In this document: in pieces, positions 1 through 7,865 of the stretch | Layout of the letters: every line of letters begins with the position of its first letter | Numbering within the stretch: the first letter of the stretch is position 1 | NCBI GenBank assembly: GCA_946629155.1 | Contig: CAMOXM010000006.1 | Span: 1 to 26,478 of the forward strand | DNA: 26,478 nucleotides | Direction: 5' to 3' | DNA from: UBA9848 sp003454065 | GTDB lineage: Bacteria > Spirochaetota > Spirochaetia > Sphaerochaetales > Sphaerochaetaceae | Notes under the pieces: model-generated | Databases searched by the model: none | Seen by the model: only the letters and a program-made list of their open reading frames with translations | What the model was told of the DNA's origin: nothing | Made by a program: the position numbers and the translations under genes

Positions 1-263
1 TGGTAAAAATAATTAATTGAACAAAATAGATAGGATTTAGGTATTAAAACTCATAAAAAAGTCTTTTTTGACAGTTTTCTTCAGATTGTATTTTTTTTTT
101 ACAACAAAATGCATTATTCTTTGTTTATATATCATTTTCATATGATTTTTTCTTAAAATAGCTTTATTTATTACTGCAAAAGTAATTTGCAATTTTAATG
201 TTTTTTACGGCAAAAAATTTACCTATTTAGTTATTTTTTAAAATAACAGTAAAATTGGGTAAG
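1..263. other. AT-rich intergenic leader with no gene
   Basis: This stretch is strikingly AT-rich, with long T- and A-runs and many stop codons in every frame, and I see no coding region or RNA gene in it. It contains one copy of the ten-base word AATTTGCAAT (184-193), which recurs at two other regulatory places in the window. It lies upstream of the macrodomain gene and may hold further regulatory sites. Confidence 0.6.
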
Positions 264-291
264 TTGAGAATGATTCGGATTGTTTTATATT
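264..291 (+). promoter_or_regulatory. Predicted sigma-70 promoter of the macrodomain gene
   Basis: A -35 box TTGAGA (264-269) and a -10 box TATATT (286-291) are separated by 16 bp; each matches five of six consensus bases. Transcription would begin near 298, leaving about 40 nt of leader before the ATG at 338, with a GGAGG ribosome-binding site at 327-331. In such AT-rich DNA chance matches are common, so confidence is moderate. Confidence 0.5.
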
Positions 292-337
292 TTTCGTTGT
301 GATATGCTATTTGAGATTGGATTTTTGGAGGTTTTGC

Positions 338-841
338 ATGGGAATTAAGTTGGTTAAAGGCGATATTACCAAATTGGAAGTTGATGCAATAGTTAATGCC
401 GCCAATTCATCTCTCTTGGGAGGCGGCGGGGTGGATGGCGCGATTCATAGAGTCGCCGGACCGAAGCTGCTTGAGGAATGCAAGACGCTTGGCGGATGCC
501 CTGTAGGCGGGGCAAAAATAACTAAAGGCTATGATCTTCCCGCCAAATATGTGATCCACACCGTCGGGCCTGTTTATCATGGAAAACCTAACGATGCTGT
601 TCTGCTTTCTTCTTGTTATGCGAAATGCTTGGATTTGGCACGTAAGAATTCGTGTCGCAGCATAGCTTTTCCGGGCATATCCACCGGTGTTTACGGATAT
701 CCTGTTGCCGAAGCTGCAAAAGTGTCGTATAACGCGGTTGACGAATGGCTTTTGACATATTCTGATTATGATATCGATGTGTTTTTCTGCTGTTTTAGCG
801 ATGAGGCTTTTGCGGAATATGAGAAGTTGTTGAAACGCTGA
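338..841 (+). CDS. Macrodomain protein, probable O-acetyl-ADP-ribose deacetylase
   Basis: A 167-residue single-domain macro protein of the YmdB/MacroD type. Such enzymes remove ADP-ribose or acetyl groups from ADP-ribosylated substrates and O-acetyl-ADP-ribose in the cytoplasm. Visible marks are the N-terminal strand with VDAIVNAAN (about residues 15-23), the glycine-rich GGGGVDGAIH loop with the probable catalytic Asp33, and the second ligand loop GISTGVYGYP (113-122). The length is typical of the family. I chose the ATG at 338 because GGAGG lies seven bases before it; a GTG at 299 in the same frame has no ribosome-binding site and would add residues unlike the family start. The next gene begins nine bases after the stop, so the two are probably co-transcribed. 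No antitoxin or ADP-ribosyltransferase partner lies nearby, so the physiological substrate is unknown. Confidence 0.9.
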   Translation: MGIKLVKGDITKLEVDAIVNAANSSLLGGGGVDGAIHRVAGPKLLEECKTLGGCPVGGAKITKGYDLPAKYVIHTVGPVYHGKPNDAVLLSSCYAKCLDLARKNSCRSIAFPGISTGVYGYPVAEAAKVSYNAVDEWLLTYSDYDIDVFFCCFSDEAFAEYEKLLKR

Positions 842-849
842 GGCTAAAT

Positions 850-1296
850 TTGGCTGAAAATTGCTTTTACGAACAAGGGCTGCGTTTTTCCTGTTGCGCA
901 GGATGCGTTTCTTGCTGTTCCGGGGAATCTGGCTTGGTGTTTTTGTCTGATGATGATCTGGAAAACATAGCGAAGGCTGTTTCCTTGAATGTCTGTCAAA
1001 CGAAAGAAGTTTATTCCAAAGTATTCAGATCCGACAATGGTGTTGAACATGTTGTTTTGAGGGAATATTCTGACGGAAGATGCGTTTTTCTTGGAAAAGA
1101 AGGATGCGATATATACGAATATAGACCATCCCAGTGTCGTGCTTATCCTTTTTGGGAGAGAATAATGAAGTCCGAAGAGAGCTGGGATGAGGAAGGAAAG
1201 GCGTGTCCGGGGATTAACGCCGGAGATGCGATTGTTAGCAAAGAAGAGATAGATCGGAAGTTGCTTGGGTTTGCCTTTCCACGCGATTTGCGATAG
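850..1296 (+). CDS. YkgJ-family cysteine-cluster protein
   Basis: A 148-residue protein of the YkgJ/UPF0153 family, thought to bind a metal or iron-sulphur cluster; its biochemical role is not established. The N-terminal cysteine cluster carries Cys at 15, 16, 19, 22 and 23, followed by Cys78 and Cys86 and the diagnostic RPSQCRAYPFW segment (92-102, with Cys96). The start is a TTG at 850 with a short GAGG six bases upstream, overlapping the end of the macrodomain gene; no better ATG exists before the first cysteine cluster. It follows the macrodomain gene by eight bases and is likely in the same transcript. A longer minus-strand open frame over this region has no domain signal and is a shadow. 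Confidence 0.88.
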   Translation: MAENCFYEQGLRFSCCAGCVSCCSGESGLVFLSDDDLENIAKAVSLNVCQTKEVYSKVFRSDNGVEHVVLREYSDGRCVFLGKEGCDIYEYRPSQCRAYPFWERIMKSEESWDEEGKACPGINAGDAIVSKEEIDRKLLGFAFPRDLR

Positions 1297-1346
1297 GTTG
1301 CACAAGCTTACGCCACTCATGCAAGTGCGATAAGTGTCTGTCGATT

Positions 1347-1375
1347 TTGAAAAAACCTCGAAACCTTAATAGAAT
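1347..1375 (+). promoter_or_regulatory. Predicted promoter abutting the ftsK start
   Basis: TTGAAA (1347-1352) and TAGAAT (1370-1375) are separated by exactly 17 bp; each matches five of six consensus bases. The expected transcription start is about 1382, only about three bases before the ftsK ATG at 1385, so the transcript would be nearly leaderless. No ribosome-binding site is visible before that ATG, which agrees with this reading. Confidence 0.65.
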
Positions 1376-1384
1376 ATACGAACG

Positions 1385-4150
1385 ATGAAAAGAATCGGAT
1401 TGGCTTTCGTTTACCTCTTCGCCGCATATTTGGCGGCATCGCTGTCTTTTATCACTTTGTCTTTATATCCTGAATTTGCTACGTTCGGGCTTAATAAGGC
1501 GATCAGATCGCTTTCCTATATTTCTTTTTTCCCATTATCGCTTGTTTTCATGGCTAGATCGTTAATGGAGTATTTCTCAGATCATTATTGCGAGCGAACG
1601 CAACGCAGGTTCATAGTTGTTTTGCTCTTATCCGCTTTCGTATCCTTTTTGGGCGTGTTTTTTCCATTGGCGATAGTTCCGACGATTGTATTTTCCGTTT
1701 TGTTTGTTGTTATTGCAATCGGAATATTTGTTTTGCCTGATTTGAAGGCTTTCAAGCATTTTGAGATGCCGAAAGCAAAAGCTTTTAAGAGCAAGACAGC
1801 AAAAATGGACAAGCCTAAGAAAGAAAAGGCGAAGAAATGGGGTGCGGAAACAAAAGAGTTGCCCTCGTCAAAAGATGAACGACACGATGATGTAGGCGTG
1901 GCCTTGGAGACGGCAACAACCAAAACGCCGATAGAGCAGGATAATACCGAAGCGCCCTTTGTCCTGAATACGAAAACGAAAAAGAGGGTATTGCCGGATT
2001 TGCATGTTTCCAGGCATGTGCAGCCGATGGGCGCACTGGATTTGGAATCGTTCGGTTATAGCGGATCGTCATCTCGGAAAAGCCTTGTCACCGATGATAA
2101 GGCTGGCTTGTCCGGCGAATCTGCTGCGAATGATGGGATTCAGTCGGATGGCGGCGCTTTGGATGAGTTGCAGAGTAGGGTGAATTACATTAAGGAATTC
2201 GAGCAAAAGAAGCGTCGTGAAGCGATAATGCGGGAGAGACAGGTGTCTGATACTGCGTCCGTCGCAATGCCTTCGGTCAGAAAACCGCTTAGTGAAAAGG
2301 ATGAGCCTGAAGATGACGAGTTTGACGAAGACGAGGTCGTCAACGATGTCGATGATGACGATGAGTTCAAGATCGAAACGGATGACTCCGATGGGGATGA
2401 ATTGATATATTCCGACGACGAATACGATGAGTGCGACGACGAAGATGATTTTGAAGGGAAGTCGTCAGATTCCGTATTTGCCAAAGCTGTTGTTTCCGAC
2501 AAGAGAAAAGAGGAAACTGCTCAATTGAAGCGTCAGGAAGAGGAGCGGCGCATAGCGCAGGAGCGTTGCCAGGCAGAGCGGGAAGAAGCAGATAAACGTA
2601 GAGCTGAAGAAGAAATGCGAAAGGCTGAAGAATTGGCTAAAGAGGCCGAAATGAGAATGGGTGTAGGCAAGCTTAAGCGCGAAGACAAATCGATACGGCA
2701 ATGGCACTACGAATTTCCGTCGGGGGATTTGCTGATCAAGCATAAATCCAAAAAGCCTCCCCTTTCCGAAGAGGAGCTTAAGGAATACGAAGCCAAATTG
2801 ATAGATGCGCTTAATTCCTTCCAAATAGAAGGCAAAAGCGATGGGTATGTTTCAGGACCAACCGTTACGCTTTTCAAGATAGAGCTTGCTCCTGGTGTGA
2901 AAGTCAGCAGAATAATAAGCGTGAGCGATGACATAGCCAGATTCATGGGTGTTTCGTCGTCGGGATTGAGGATAATACCTACAATCGAGGGGACGCACGA
3001 TATCGGAATAGAAATGCCAAATCCGTCGCGGCAGACCGTGTCTTTCATAGATACTCTCGAAGAGCTTAGGAAATCGGAAGCGGAACTCCCGTTCGCATTG
3101 GGGAAATCGGTTACCGGAGAAGACGTGCTTATCGACATATCGAAGACGCCGCACTTGCTTTTGGCAGGGTCATCCGGATCGGGAAAGTCGGTCAGCTTGA
3201 ATTCCATGGTGGCATCTTTGCTGTATGTGAGAAGCCCTGAAAGCGTCCGCTTCATTATTGTCGATCCCAAACAGGTCGAACTCGAGCTTTACAATGGCAT
3301 TCCGCATTTGCTCACCCCTGTCATAACGGATCCGCGTGCTGCAATCAAAGCGCTTGATTATTGCGTAGATGAAATGGAGAGGCGATATGGCATTCTCAGC
3401 AGGGAGCATGTCCGTAATATAAAGGGATATAACGATAAGATCAGGCAATATCGCATGAAACGCGAGAGAATGCCCTACATAGTCGTAATCATCGATGAAT
3501 TCGCGGATTTGATGCAGGTGGTCGGAAAGGATCTTGAACAAAGGGTCTCGCGCCTCGCGGCCAAGGCGCGCGCAATTGGAATGCACTTGGTTCTCGCAAC
3601 GCAGCGGCCTAGCGTGGATGTGGTTACCGGAACATTGAAGAACAACATACCTACCAGAGTCGCTTTCCGCGTCGCATCTGCGGTTGATAGCAAGACCATA
3701 CTCGATCAGATAGGCGCTGAGAAGCTTTTGGGAAACGGAGATATGCTGCTTAAGGGCGCCACGAATCCGGAGCTTATCAGGATACAGGGTTCGTTCCTCA
3801 GCGATGGCGAGGTCGAGAAGATAATAGAATATGTGAAAACTCAGGACACTCCGGATTATATTCAGGACGATTGTCTCGAAGAGCCTGCTGAGTCGGAGCC
3901 TTGCGACGAGGACGAGCTGGATTATTCCGAAGTGGCGAAGCAGAAGTGGAGCGAAAAGGACGAGCGGCTTCTGCAGGTGGCTTGGGATATAGCCATGGAA
4001 GGCGGCGGAATAAGCACGAGCTATTTGCAAAGAAGGCTTCGGATAGGGTATAACCTCGCTGCAACGATAGTCGATGAGATGTCGAACAGGGGAATAATAG
4101 GTCCGTCGCAAGGGTCTAAGAAAAGGGAAATAATAAAGTTCAAGGATTAG
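1385..4150 (+). CDS. ftsK: FtsK/SpoIIIE-family DNA translocase
   Basis: A 921-residue septal DNA pump that moves chromosomal DNA through the closing septum and helps dimer resolution. Four N-terminal membrane segments are visible (roughly 5-27, 38-60, 75-93 and 97-118), then a basic stretch, a long linker with a very acidic Asp/Glu tract (about 308-358), and a charged coiled-coil-like region (about 373-428). The motor domain follows from about 440, with Walker A GSSGSGKS (Lys601) and Walker B VVIIDEFAD (Asp704). The C-terminal winged-helix gamma domain that reads KOPS-type DNA polarity signals covers about 857-921 and ends with a typical GPSQGSKKREI tail. All parts of a full FtsK are present. 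It heads a run with def, the DegT-like gene and the LRR lipoprotein, with small or no gaps between genes. The start lacks a ribosome-binding site but sits just after a good promoter. Confidence 0.95.
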   Translation: MKRIGLAFVYLFAAYLAASLSFITLSLYPEFATFGLNKAIRSLSYISFFPLSLVFMARSLMEYFSDHYCERTQRRFIVVLLLSAFVSFLGVFFPLAIVPTIVFSVLFVVIAIGIFVLPDLKAFKHFEMPKAKAFKSKTAKMDKPKKEKAKKWGAETKELPSSKDERHDDVGVALETATTKTPIEQDNTEAPFVLNTKTKKRVLPDLHVSRHVQPMGALDLESFGYSGSSSRKSLVTDDKAGLSGESAANDGIQSDGGALDELQSRVNYIKEFEQKKRREAIMRERQVSDTASVAMPSVRKPLSEKDEPEDDEFDEDEVVNDVDDDDEFKIETDDSDGDELIYSDDEYDECDDEDDFEGKSSDSVFAKAVVSDKRKEETAQLKRQEEERRIAQERCQAEREEADKRRAEEEMRKAEELAKEAEMRMGVGKLKREDKSIRQWHYEFPSGDLLIKHKSKKPPLSEEELKEYEAKLIDALNSFQIEGKSDGYVSGPTVTLFKIELAPGVKVSRIISVSDDIARFMGVSSSGLRIIPTIEGTHDIGIEMPNPSRQTVSFIDTLEELRKSEAELPFALGKSVTGEDVLIDISKTPHLLLAGSSGSGKSVSLNSMVASLLYVRSPESVRFIIVDPKQVELELYNGIPHLLTPVITDPRAAIKALDYCVDEMERRYGILSREHVRNIKGYNDKIRQYRMKRERMPYIVVIIDEFADLMQVVGKDLEQRVSRLAAKARAIGMHLVLATQRPSVDVVTGTLKNNIPTRVAFRVASAVDSKTILDQIGAEKLLGNGDMLLKGATNPELIRIQGSFLSDGEVEKIIEYVKTQDTPDYIQDDCLEEPAESEPCDEDELDYSEVAKQKWSEKDERLLQVAWDIAMEGGGISTSYLQRRLRIGYNLAATIVDEMSNRGIIGPSQGSKKREIIKFKD

Positions 4151-4159
4151 GAGAGGCCG

Positions 4160-4684
4160 ATGAAGCTGAAAATAGTGACATATCCTAACGAGCTGCTTAG
4201 GAAAAAAAGCGAACCGGTGACGGAATTCAATGATGAGATAAAAGAACTTGCCCAAGCCATGCTTTCGAGTTTGGAAGAGTTCAGGGGGGTTGGCCTTTCC
4301 GCAGTTCAGATAGGACGCCTTATAAGGCTTTTTGTCGTTGATACCAGACAGCCCGGGGAAAGAGGCGTATTCATAAATCCGCAAATAGTCGGAACATCGC
4401 AGGACAATGTTCCTTACGAAGAGGGATGCCTGTCTGTTCCGGAGTTTTTCGCGAGAGTCATGCGGCCGTCTGAGATTACGGTTCAGGCATTCGATGTCAG
4501 CGGAAAGCCGTTCATTATAAACGCCAAAGGCCTTTATGCCAGAGCGATACAGCATGAGGCGGATCATTTGGAGGGCAAGCTTTTCGTGGATCATTTGGAG
4601 GAGAGCCGCCGGCGTGCGCTTCTGAAAGACTATAGCCGTGCCTGCGACAAGAAGAAGGCGCACAAGTCCAAGCGCAATCGATAA
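4160..4684 (+). CDS. def: Peptide deformylase
   Basis: A 174-residue cytoplasmic metalloenzyme that removes the formyl group from the N-terminal methionine of new proteins. All three family motifs are present: GVGLSAVQ (43-50; Ser replaces the more usual Ala), EGCLS (88-92; metal ligand Cys90) and HEADH (132-136; ligands His132 and His136, catalytic Glu133). The length is typical, apart from a lysine- and arginine-rich tail (about 160-174). The start ATG at 4160 follows the ftsK stop by nine bases, and its GGAGAGG ribosome-binding site touches that stop codon, which indicates translational coupling. The usual partner fmt is not in this window. Confidence 0.95.
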   Translation: MKLKIVTYPNELLRKKSEPVTEFNDEIKELAQAMLSSLEEFRGVGLSAVQIGRLIRLFVVDTRQPGERGVFINPQIVGTSQDNVPYEEGCLSVPEFFARVMRPSEITVQAFDVSGKPFIINAKGLYARAIQHEADHLEGKLFVDHLEESRRRALLKDYSRACDKKKAHKSKRNR

Positions 4685-4694
4685 GGGGAAGCAA

Positions 4695-5666
4695 GTGCAA
4701 TTTTACAAGCCGAGTATAAAAAGAAATGATATGCAGTCCGTTCTCATGTCGATGGCGGAAGAGCAAATAGGGCATGGTAAGAGGTGCAAGCAGTTCGAAG
4801 AAGAGTTCAGAAAGCACCTGAATTTCAAGAACATGCTTTTTTTGCGTTCGCCCGTGACCGCTTTTTTCCTTTGTTTGGATTCGCTTGGAATATCCGAAGG
4901 CGATAAAGTGCTCGCATCGTGTTTCATTCCGGCATTTTACAAGGATTTGTTTGAAGAAGCCGGCGTGGAAGTGACCTTTGCGGACGTTCGTCAGGATGAC
5001 GGTCGCATGGATTTGGATAATCTTCCGGATTTGAAAGGCATAAAAGCGGTTTTTGCCTACGGCTACTTGGGCTATGTTCCAGAAATCGCCTTTTTCAAGG
5101 AAAACGGATTGAAAACCTTTTGCGACCTTACGGAGTGCATAGGTCTCGAAGTGAACCCTGCTGACATTGATATGGCGCTGATTTCCTTGGAGGACGACAA
5201 AATAATAACGTCTGCCGGCGGCGCGGCGGTCATGTCGGATTCGATTCGTTTGGAAAAGCCGGTTCGCGAGGAGCTTCTCAGCGATTTGAATGTTTCTCTT
5301 TCTCTGATGCAGCTCGAAAATTATGATTTCTATTATAAGAAAAGGACCGAGATCGAAGAGACGTACGCCAAGGCGGTGGAGATTTCCTCCAATAGGACGT
5401 TTTCGCGTTATGACGGCGAGAAGGGCAATGCTTTCAGGTTTGCCGTGATGTTGGATAATTTCAAGGATGCTTTGAATTTTCTGGAAAGAAGGAAGATACC
5501 CGTTCGGAAGGCTTTTGCCGATAGTGCGTATGAGGAACTCGACGGAAAGGAAAAATTCAAGAACGCATCCTATTTGTACAACAGGGTGTATTGCTTTCCG
5601 CTTTATTACTATATGAAAAGCGATGAAATTGATTTGGTGAGAAAGGTTCTCGCCGCCTTGCCGTGA
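4695..5666 (+). CDS. DegT/DnrJ/EryC1-like PLP aminotransferase homologue
   Basis: A 323-residue protein with the layout of the DegT/DnrJ/EryC1/StrS fold type I aminotransferases, which usually make amino sugars for surface glycans. The start resembles the family (Y-K-P-S-I followed by the Q-F-E-E-E-F motif), a D-L-T-E segment (Asp144) sits where the pyridine-nitrogen Asp belongs, and D-K-I-I-T (Lys169) sits where the PLP-binding lysine belongs. It is shorter and more divergent than usual (about 323 residues against 370-400), and the lysine-to-glycine spacing after Lys169 is one residue short, so activity is uncertain. The GTG at 4695 has a well-spaced AAGGGGA ribosome-binding site; an upstream ATG at 4638 would overlap def and add an arginine-rich extension. 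No sugar-pathway gene lies next to it. Confidence 0.72.
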   Translation: MQFYKPSIKRNDMQSVLMSMAEEQIGHGKRCKQFEEEFRKHLNFKNMLFLRSPVTAFFLCLDSLGISEGDKVLASCFIPAFYKDLFEEAGVEVTFADVRQDDGRMDLDNLPDLKGIKAVFAYGYLGYVPEIAFFKENGLKTFCDLTECIGLEVNPADIDMALISLEDDKIITSAGGAAVMSDSIRLEKPVREELLSDLNVSLSLMQLENYDFYYKKRTEIEETYAKAVEISSNRTFSRYDGEKGNAFRFAVMLDNFKDALNFLERRKIPVRKAFADSAYEELDGKEKFKNASYLYNRVYCFPLYYYMKSDEIDLVRKVLAALP

Positions 5667-6343
5667 TGAGAAAAGCGATTTGTTTTGCATGCCTGCTGTT
5701 TTTGCTGTTTTCATCTTGCCTTGAGAAACGCAAGGCGGCCGAGCGGGCTGTAGAATTGCTTGTAGATAGGGTTTTCAGCATGTCCGGTGAAAACATGGAG
5801 GACGACAGGCCGAATCTGAAGTTGTCTGCGGGCGGATTTTATTATGGCATCATCTTTGAGGACGGCAAGCCGGTTGCAGAGGTGGCTGGATATGAGAATA
5901 AGGATATGAAAAATGTTGTCGTTCCGGAAAGCATAGAGGGAATGCCTGTCGTGTCCGCGGATTTCAGCGACGGCTACGATCTAGTTACTGTTGTGCTTCC
6001 CAAGACAATCAGGCGCTTCACCTTCGCTAATTGCAGTTCGCTGACGATGGCTGAGATTCCCGACTCCGTGGAATCGCTGGGCATATTTGCATTTGAGGAT
6101 TGCACGTCTTTGATTGAAATGGAAATGCCGAAGTCTTTGAAGCATATAGGCGATTTTGCGAATTGCCAATCGCTCGCAAGCATTAAGGTTCCCCAATCGG
6201 TAGCTGCCATAGGGTATAAAGCGTTTGAGGATTGCTTTTCTCTCAAGAAACTTAGGATGCCTCGCAAGTTGAAATCCGATTATGAGTCCAACCCGGAATA
6301 TTTTGATTTGGGTGTTTCGGATAACGTGGTGGAGTGGTATTAG
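5666..6343 (+). CDS. BspA-type leucine-rich-repeat lipoprotein
   Basis: A 225-residue predicted lipoprotein. A short lysine/arginine N-terminus and hydrophobic stretch end in a lipobox F-S-S-C (Cys18), pointing to membrane anchoring outside the cytoplasm. From about residue 80 there are about four LRR_5 repeats of the BspA kind, recognisable by repeated F-x-x-C-x-S-L followed by I/M-x-x-P-x-S/K. BspA-type repeats usually mediate binding to surfaces or host proteins; that role is inferred here. The ATG at 5666 overlaps the TGA of the previous gene by one base, showing translational coupling; a GTG three bases earlier is possible. This is the last gene of the ftsK run, and it converges with the methyltransferase gene. 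Confidence 0.82.
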   Translation: MRKAICFACLLFLLFSSCLEKRKAAERAVELLVDRVFSMSGENMEDDRPNLKLSAGGFYYGIIFEDGKPVAEVAGYENKDMKNVVVPESIEGMPVVSADFSDGYDLVTVVLPKTIRRFTFANCSSLTMAEIPDSVESLGIFAFEDCTSLIEMEMPKSLKHIGDFANCQSLASIKVPQSVAAIGYKAFEDCFSLKKLRMPRKLKSDYESNPEYFDLGVSDNVVEWY

Positions 6344-6383
6344 GGCTCAAGAGTTTTATCTTATGTTTCATAACGAGAAAAGT

Positions 6384-7865
6384 CTAAACGTATTTTGAGA
6401 AAATAAAGTCTAAATCATGAATAACGGAGAGGTCGTTTTCCTTTAGTGTTTCGTAAAGGCTTTGGACTTTTTCTTTGTCTTCACTTGACAAAATTGACAA
6501 GTTAAGAACATAACTGTTGTTTAAGTCGTTTGGTTCAAATTTATCCAATCCTTCTCCATATTCTCTTTTGTTCATACGGAGGATTTTTTGAGCAGTCGGA
6601 GTCAGCAAGTAGCAAAATAATAGATTGGCGAAGGAATCGGTGTTATTGTATAGGTAAAGACAGTGAAAAGACGTGAGGTTCTTAATTTTGATTTCATTTC
6701 TAACTATTTTTATTTTTTCTCTGCTAAACACCGACAATAAAATTGGAGCGGGATCCTTGTTTTCAATTTGATACCATGGCGTTCTATGACTTGTTAAATA
6801 CTTTTTATTAATTCCAATATTCTCCCCTTTTTTAATGTAGTTATAGTCCGAAGTTGTAGTGGCCTTTTCGCCTTCAAATAGAAAAACCCTTTTATTCTTT
6901 TTAACTAAATCATTAAAAACCGAGGCAGTTAAAATCGGCGACTGTATATCTGGCGACTTTGTGATACATGGCATGCATACGGTTTGACTAAGATCAAAAT
7001 TGGTGATCATTTCTTGGTTAAGTGAGAAAAAGGAGTTGTCTCCAGTAGCTATACCGCGTTTTACTTTGCCTATTTCTTTTATTTGAATGAATTTATTGGA
7101 AATAGCGAACACTGTAAAATCTGGAAAGTATTTAAGCCACTTTTGTTCTGGCTTAAGAATGGAATATGCTATGCTATTGACACAAGACAAATGCAAAGGG
7201 TCGGAGAGTTCATCTATATCAGCGATATTGATAAATTTAACCGAACTATGAAATGTTTTTCTTAATAGAAGGATGCAAGAGGTTGTGATTGCTTCGTCAA
7301 ATAATTTAAGGGTATTGCTAAACTTTATAATGGATTCGAGCCATGTTGAATCAATAAGGTATTGTTTTATTATTTTTCCATAACCAGTGTTGAGAAACTC
7401 GTAGGGGACGATATAGCAGCAACAGCCGTTGTCGGCCATTTCATTCATGCTTTTTACCAAAAAGTAAATGCAGTAGTTTGAATAGCCGCTTAGCTTGATT
7501 CCATATTTTTCTTTAAAAGTTTGTATTAATTCAAGTCTTTCGGGGATTGCTTGGAATTTATTATACGGCGGATTGCAAATTATTGCGTCGAACTTCGATG
7601 GCAATTCCGATTTCAGATAATCACCTTCAATTAGATCAATGCTATATGTTAACGATTTGCGAAAGTTTTTAATCATTGTTGGATCTATCTCGCATCCGGT
7701 AATTAAGGTGTTCTCATATCTAGAATGTACAATGTTTGTAAAAGCTCCCATTCCTAACGCAGGATCTAATATGGTCTTTTTGTTATCATCCATAGTGATT
7801 TTGATCATAAAATCAGCTATGGTTGGGTTTGTAAAGAACTGTCCGAGTGTTTTCCTGTTGCTCAT
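6384..7865 (-). CDS. Type II adenine-specific DNA methyltransferase
   Basis: A 493-residue N6-adenine methyltransferase, the modification half of a restriction-modification pair. It protects host DNA by methylating the recognition site with S-adenosylmethionine. Visible motifs are the G-Q-F-F-T-N start (motif X), D-P-A-L-G-M-G-A-F (34-42, motif I), C-E-I-D-P (58-62) and the catalytic N-P-P-Y (98-101, motif IV). The motif order X-I-IV fits the gamma group, like M.TaqI and the AccI and HincII enzymes; the C-terminal part should be the target-recognition domain. Its ATG overlaps the TAA of the endonuclease gene by one base, so the two are translationally coupled with the nuclease first. The gene is much more AT-rich than its neighbours (one line counted at 30% GC), a sign of acquisition. 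Confidence 0.9.
   Translation of the reverse strand: MSNRKTLGQFFTNPTIADFMIKITMDDNKKTILDPALGMGAFTNIVHSRYENTLITGCEIDPTMIKNFRKSLTYSIDLIEGDYLKSELPSKFDAIICNPPYNKFQAIPERLELIQTFKEKYGIKLSGYSNYCIYFLVKSMNEMADNGCCCYIVPYEFLNTGYGKIIKQYLIDSTWLESIIKFSNTLKLFDEAITTSCILLLRKTFHSSVKFINIADIDELSDPLHLSCVNSIAYSILKPEQKWLKYFPDFTVFAISNKFIQIKEIGKVKRGIATGDNSFFSLNQEMITNFDLSQTVCMPCITKSPDIQSPILTASVFNDLVKKNKRVFLFEGEKATTTSDYNYIKKGENIGINKKYLTSHRTPWYQIENKDPAPILLSVFSREKIKIVRNEIKIKNLTSFHCLYLYNNTDSFANLLFCYLLTPTAQKILRMNKREYGEGLDKFEPNDLNNSYVLNLSILSSEDKEKVQSLYETLKENDLSVIHDLDFIFSKYV

Noticed and set aside
1..298. Replication origin or DnaA boxes in the AT-rich start
   Set aside because: Despite the AT-richness I see no clear cluster of TTATCCACA-like boxes and no dnaA or dnaN gene.
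3170..4663. A 497-codon open frame on the minus strand
   Set aside because: It lies fully antisense to ftsK and def, whose motifs are complete, and its translation has no domain signal.
4515..5714. A 399-codon minus-strand open frame
   Set aside because: It is antisense to def and the DegT-like gene, with no recognisable content; long shadows are common at this codon usage.
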